Positions 8,860 through 10,997 of a stretch of 10,997 nucleotides of DNA are shown here, piece by piece. Within the stretch, counting starts at the first letter, position 1. Each line of letters starts with the position of its first letter. The notes under the pieces were generated by a model. It searched no databases and was not told the origin of the DNA. It worked only from the letters and a program-made list of their open reading frames with translations. Source of the DNA: Saccoglossus kowalevskii (lineage: Eukaryota > Hemichordata > Enteropneusta > Harrimaniidae); contig NW_003124432.1 of the NCBI RefSeq assembly GCF_000003605.2, positions 9,653 to 20,649 on the forward strand, read 5' to 3'. A program made the position numbers and the translations under genes.

Positions 8860-9235
8860 CGGTGCCTATAAAGGGTGTCAGGGGTATCTATGTTGTTTAA
8901 GGTCCCCTGTGTGAGGGACAGTACACTGGAGCTAAACCTGTTATCGTCCCCATTCGCTAGGATGGCATCCACCAAAATTTAATACCGTGTGATTGGTTGC
9001 GTGCTCAGATTGCTCTGTGGGGTGAGTTGTTGGACGAGGGAAATGCTCATCCGTTGTGATAAGGGCGATCTGTATGTCACCCATGTGTACTTCGTCTTCC
9101 GCCTGAACAAACTTGACCGCACCGAAAAAGATATTCATTTAAATTCTGAATATTTTTTAATGAAACGAACACACCGTTGGTACATATCCGTCATGACTCA
9201 TCCTATTAGATACCGAGTCGAGTTAAAATAAAAAC
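8860..9235. other. Relatively GC-rich unassigned segment, possible dispersed repeat
   Basis: This stretch is less AT-rich than its surroundings. It contains a TATAAAGG at 8869-8876, a reverse CCAAT box (GATTGGTTG, 8991-8999) and overlapping open frames on both strands: plus 8989-9231 (80 codons) and minus 8941-9138 (65 codons). Neither peptide shows a domain I recognise. It may be an old repeat copy, an intronic regulatory block, or an unrecognised transcript. I cannot choose between these. Confidence 0.3.
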
Positions 9236-9659
9236 CACTACACAGCTTATCTGATAGCAGCAGCAGTGTTTATATGAAAACACTCCTTATAGTTGGTATG
9301 ACGTCCGTTCCATCCCAGCTTCACACCAAATATTGTTTTACAATTATGCTAATTGCTCGATAATATTATTTCTGGGATCATTAAAATTAGTCGTAAACGG
9401 AACTTGATATTATCAGAAAACAACGACATATAAGACTTTGATACGTTTTAGTAGATAATCAGTAAGCCGATATGAATACGTGTCTTTATACTAAGATGGG
9501 ATTCTCATCAAAGGAGGTTAGTATTAGTGGCCTCTCCATCATAACCCTATTAGTACAATTGTTATTTTAACGTATTTGTGTGAGACTAGAAACATCATTT
9601 GTTGAGGTCAAGGCTAGAGTTTATTTTGCGGACGGGTATGGTAGTTATGGCGACGTCAT

Positions 9660-9833
9660 TAGAGGCGGCTGCACGACATTTTGCACGAGGGACCGAGATC
9701 TAAAATCTAGACCCTCTGAAACGCCATTTCTTGCGTTTTGAAGGGTAAATGTTGCTGACACAAAGGGATTTCAGCTTGATTTTGGGGGCGAGTGCCCCCT
9801 CTGCCCCTCCCTTCACGGTGCCGCCGCCACTGG
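9660..9833 (-). mobile_element. Probable dispersed repeat or transposon fragment ending CAGTGGCGG
   Basis: On the minus strand it starts CCAGTGGCGGCGGCACCG at 9833, then a purine-rich GGGAGGGGCAGAGG, a perfect hairpin GGGGGC-GAGT-GCCCCC (9784-9799, the same on either strand), then CAAAACGCAAGAAATGGCG and TTTCAGAGGGTCTAGATTT. This order (CAGTGGCGG end, GGGGGCA...GCCCCC stem, 'GGCGTTTCAGAGG') is one I associate with a repeat family scattered through several invertebrate genomes. It sits 85 bp beyond the splice donor of the TM3/EL2 exon. No transposase and no opposite terminus were seen, and the left limit is approximate. Confidence 0.45.
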
Positions 9834-9917
9834 TCATTGGACGAGTATCCTAAACATATGACGTGTTCATTACAACATTTATAACATCCTAGACAAGACC
9901 ATTGAATGAATACTTAC

Positions 9918-10146
9918 TGAAAAAATTCTGCGGCTGGAGAGGACCGTGATATCGCGGAAAAGTTGCTGGAAGTTTCATTATCGAGTGTGAAAGAGGTACA
10001 GTTGACTGTGTTCCAAGCATTGTCGCAACTGGTCCATGGTAAGGTAGTTGTAAACGAAGACACAAGGTAGTAAATGGCCCAGGCGATGACGGTGTTGTAG
10101 AAGAACGATGTGTACATATCGATAATACACAGGGCAAAACCGATAC
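9918..10146 (-). CDS. SLC6A4-like: SLC6 neurotransmitter transporter, exon encoding TM3 and EL2 (SERT-like)
   Basis: This internal exon is 229 bp: two bases completing a split Gly codon, 75 codons, then CA of a Gln codon finished in the next exon. TM3 reads [20 protein letters not shown] followed by [13 protein letters not shown]2 has [18 protein letters not shown]. Its two cysteines lie nine positions apart, the spacing of the known EL2 disulfide in SERT (Cys200-Cys209), and three N-glycosylation sequons follow (NCT, NET, NFS). The Tyr-Asn of FFYN corresponds to human SERT Tyr176-Asn177 at the substrate site. Thr replaces human Ile172 and Phe replaces Tyr175. The LPWTSC and SPAAEFF motifs favour SERT over dopamine transporters, while FFYN is DAT-like. 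The donor CA|GTAAGT is strong. The acceptor TTCATTAAAG at 10147 is weak, so the 5' end is the least certain border. Confidence 0.94.
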
Positions 10147-10997
10147 CTTTAATGAAATATAGGGTCAACCATTAGTTGGGGAAAGTAAATAAATCGACAA
10201 TATAGACAGTAGAGAAATCCCACAGTTCAATTGTGGGCGCACGTGGCTGCTCATTAACCGGTGAATACAATGTTACGAATCGAGCTTTAATAACTCTGGT
10301 AATAAATGAACAACGACATCCGTATTCACAGATAATTTGATGCGTTAAGTTTTTCACCACCAGACTTTCTCGCCCAAATTTTCTGCGCCTTTTTCTTATA
10401 ATATTCAATATTTCTGAAAATGAATCCTTATTTTAAAGTCAACAGACAACTTAATCTGAGTCAATTTCAGTTTTTACTCGAAAACTTGGGCTATTTTTGT
10501 CCCAATCTTTTGAAAGAACAGACTTTTGAAGAGCAGACTATAAACGTGTCTATTTTTGTGAATTTGTGATAAAAAGTGGGAACTGGTGGTGAAAAGGTTA
10601 AATATTTTAATTTAATATCATTACGAATATGTAGATCAACCAGCCACAAAGCGCACTCCGTGTATTAATATAGTTACCGTGTTTCGTATAACATATTATA
10701 CGAAAGACATGACTCGATATTAGACATTTCCAGACCACAACATTATGCTGAACAGTGCAAATACTATATTAAGTCGAATGGTTTGAATATTGTTATGAGT
10801 AGTTAATTTGCAGACAAAATTCAATGAGTGCCCACTACATTGTGTCTCCATAATGGTAGCATTGTTCGTATACCCAATTTATACATGCTTAATTACATTG
10901 CTATACCGCGGTGACAATTGATAAAACACGCATTGAATGCAGTCCACTATTACGGCTTGTGTTACGATTCTGATTGCTCCCATTGTTTAGCAAAAAC
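10147..10997 (-). other. Partial intron upstream of the TM3 exon
   Basis: Intronic sequence lies upstream of the TM3 exon in the transcript and runs off the right edge (at least 851 bp). A possible branch-point-like AACTAAT lies about 25 bp before the AAAG acceptor. The preceding SLC6 exon, which should end near the CPIFKG region before TM3, was not found, so it lies beyond the window. A minus-strand open frame at 10172-10408 has no recognisable domain. The region is AT-rich and otherwise featureless apart from one hairpin. Confidence 0.8.
10682..10705. repeat. Perfect 10-bp hairpin with a 4-base loop
   Basis: TTTCGTATAA, loop CATA, TTATACGAAA. All ten pairs match, with no flanking extension. 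There is no T-run downstream to suggest an RNA polymerase III terminator. It could be a remnant of a small inverted-repeat element or a chance palindrome in AT-rich DNA. Confidence 0.75.

Larger units (their letters stand above)
2991..9917 (-). other. 6.9-kb intron of the SLC6 gene between the EL2 and TM4 exons
   Basis: This intron runs on the minus strand from donor GTAAGTATTC (9917 downward) to acceptor CATTGCAG (ending at 2991). The upstream exon leaves two bases of a split codon. It is AT-rich with many short repeats and holds the 52-bp duplication, the 31-bp array, the 45-bp degenerate repeat, several inverted repeats and two probable transposon pieces, each listed separately. Stretches where I see nothing beyond AT-rich intronic sequence are 2991-4580, 5520-6516, 6761-7269 and 7288-8740. 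Short open frames near 3650-3919, 6012-6218, 6935-7213 and 8941-9231 lack recognisable domains or conserved residues and are not called as genes. Confidence 0.88.

Noticed and set aside
8941-9231. Overlapping plus (80-codon) and minus (65-codon) ORFs
   Set aside because: No recognisable motif on either strand. Kept only as part of an unassigned segment.
8803-9833. One transposon bounded by the CCCCTG and CCACTG ends
   Set aside because: Both ends point the same way and differ in sequence, so they are not terminal inverted repeats of one element.
9889-10137. Second minus-strand ORF of 82 codons over the TM3 exon
   Set aside because: Alternative frame of the SLC6 exon with no family similarity.

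Overview
The window is eukaryotic nuclear DNA, most likely from an invertebrate animal. It is AT-rich outside one repeat array, has no prokaryote-style packed ORFs, and carries spliced coding exons with GT-AG borders separated by introns full of tandem repeats. The species cannot be fixed from the sequence.

The only gene I can support lies on the minus strand. It is an internal piece of a neurotransmitter:sodium symporter (SLC6 family), closest by remembered motifs to serotonin transporters (SERT/SLC6A4-like). Three exons are present, listed in transcript order. The first, 10146-9918, encodes TM3 and the large extracellular loop EL2 with its two cysteines and glycosylation sequons. The second, 2990-2852, encodes the end of EL2, TM4 and IL2. 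The third, 2580-2446, encodes TM5 and part of EL3. Their splice phases fit, and together they give 503 nt of uninterrupted coding sequence. The upstream exons (N-terminus, TM1-2) lie to the right of the window, and the downstream exons (TM6 onward) lie to the left.

Layout from left to right: 1-2180 is a 23-bp minisatellite of about 95 units that runs off the left edge, inside the intron after the TM5 exon, with a recent 13-unit duplication. Next come the TM5 exon, a 271-bp intron and the TM4 exon. A 6.9-kb intron (2991-9917) follows. It holds a 52-bp direct duplication with cAMP-response-element-like palindromes, ten copies of a 31-bp unit, a cluster of CpG-containing motifs near 5.3-5.5 kb, a diverged 45-bp repeat with alternating A/B units, several inverted repeats, and two probable transposon-derived fragments. 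The TM3/EL2 exon follows, and then part of the preceding intron, which contains a perfect 10-bp hairpin.

No other protein-coding or RNA gene could be supported. The remaining short open frames look like chance or are created by the tandem repeats. The most interesting feature is the concentration of VNTR-type arrays in the introns of a SERT-like gene. This resembles, but is not demonstrably homologous to, the intronic VNTR of human SLC6A4.
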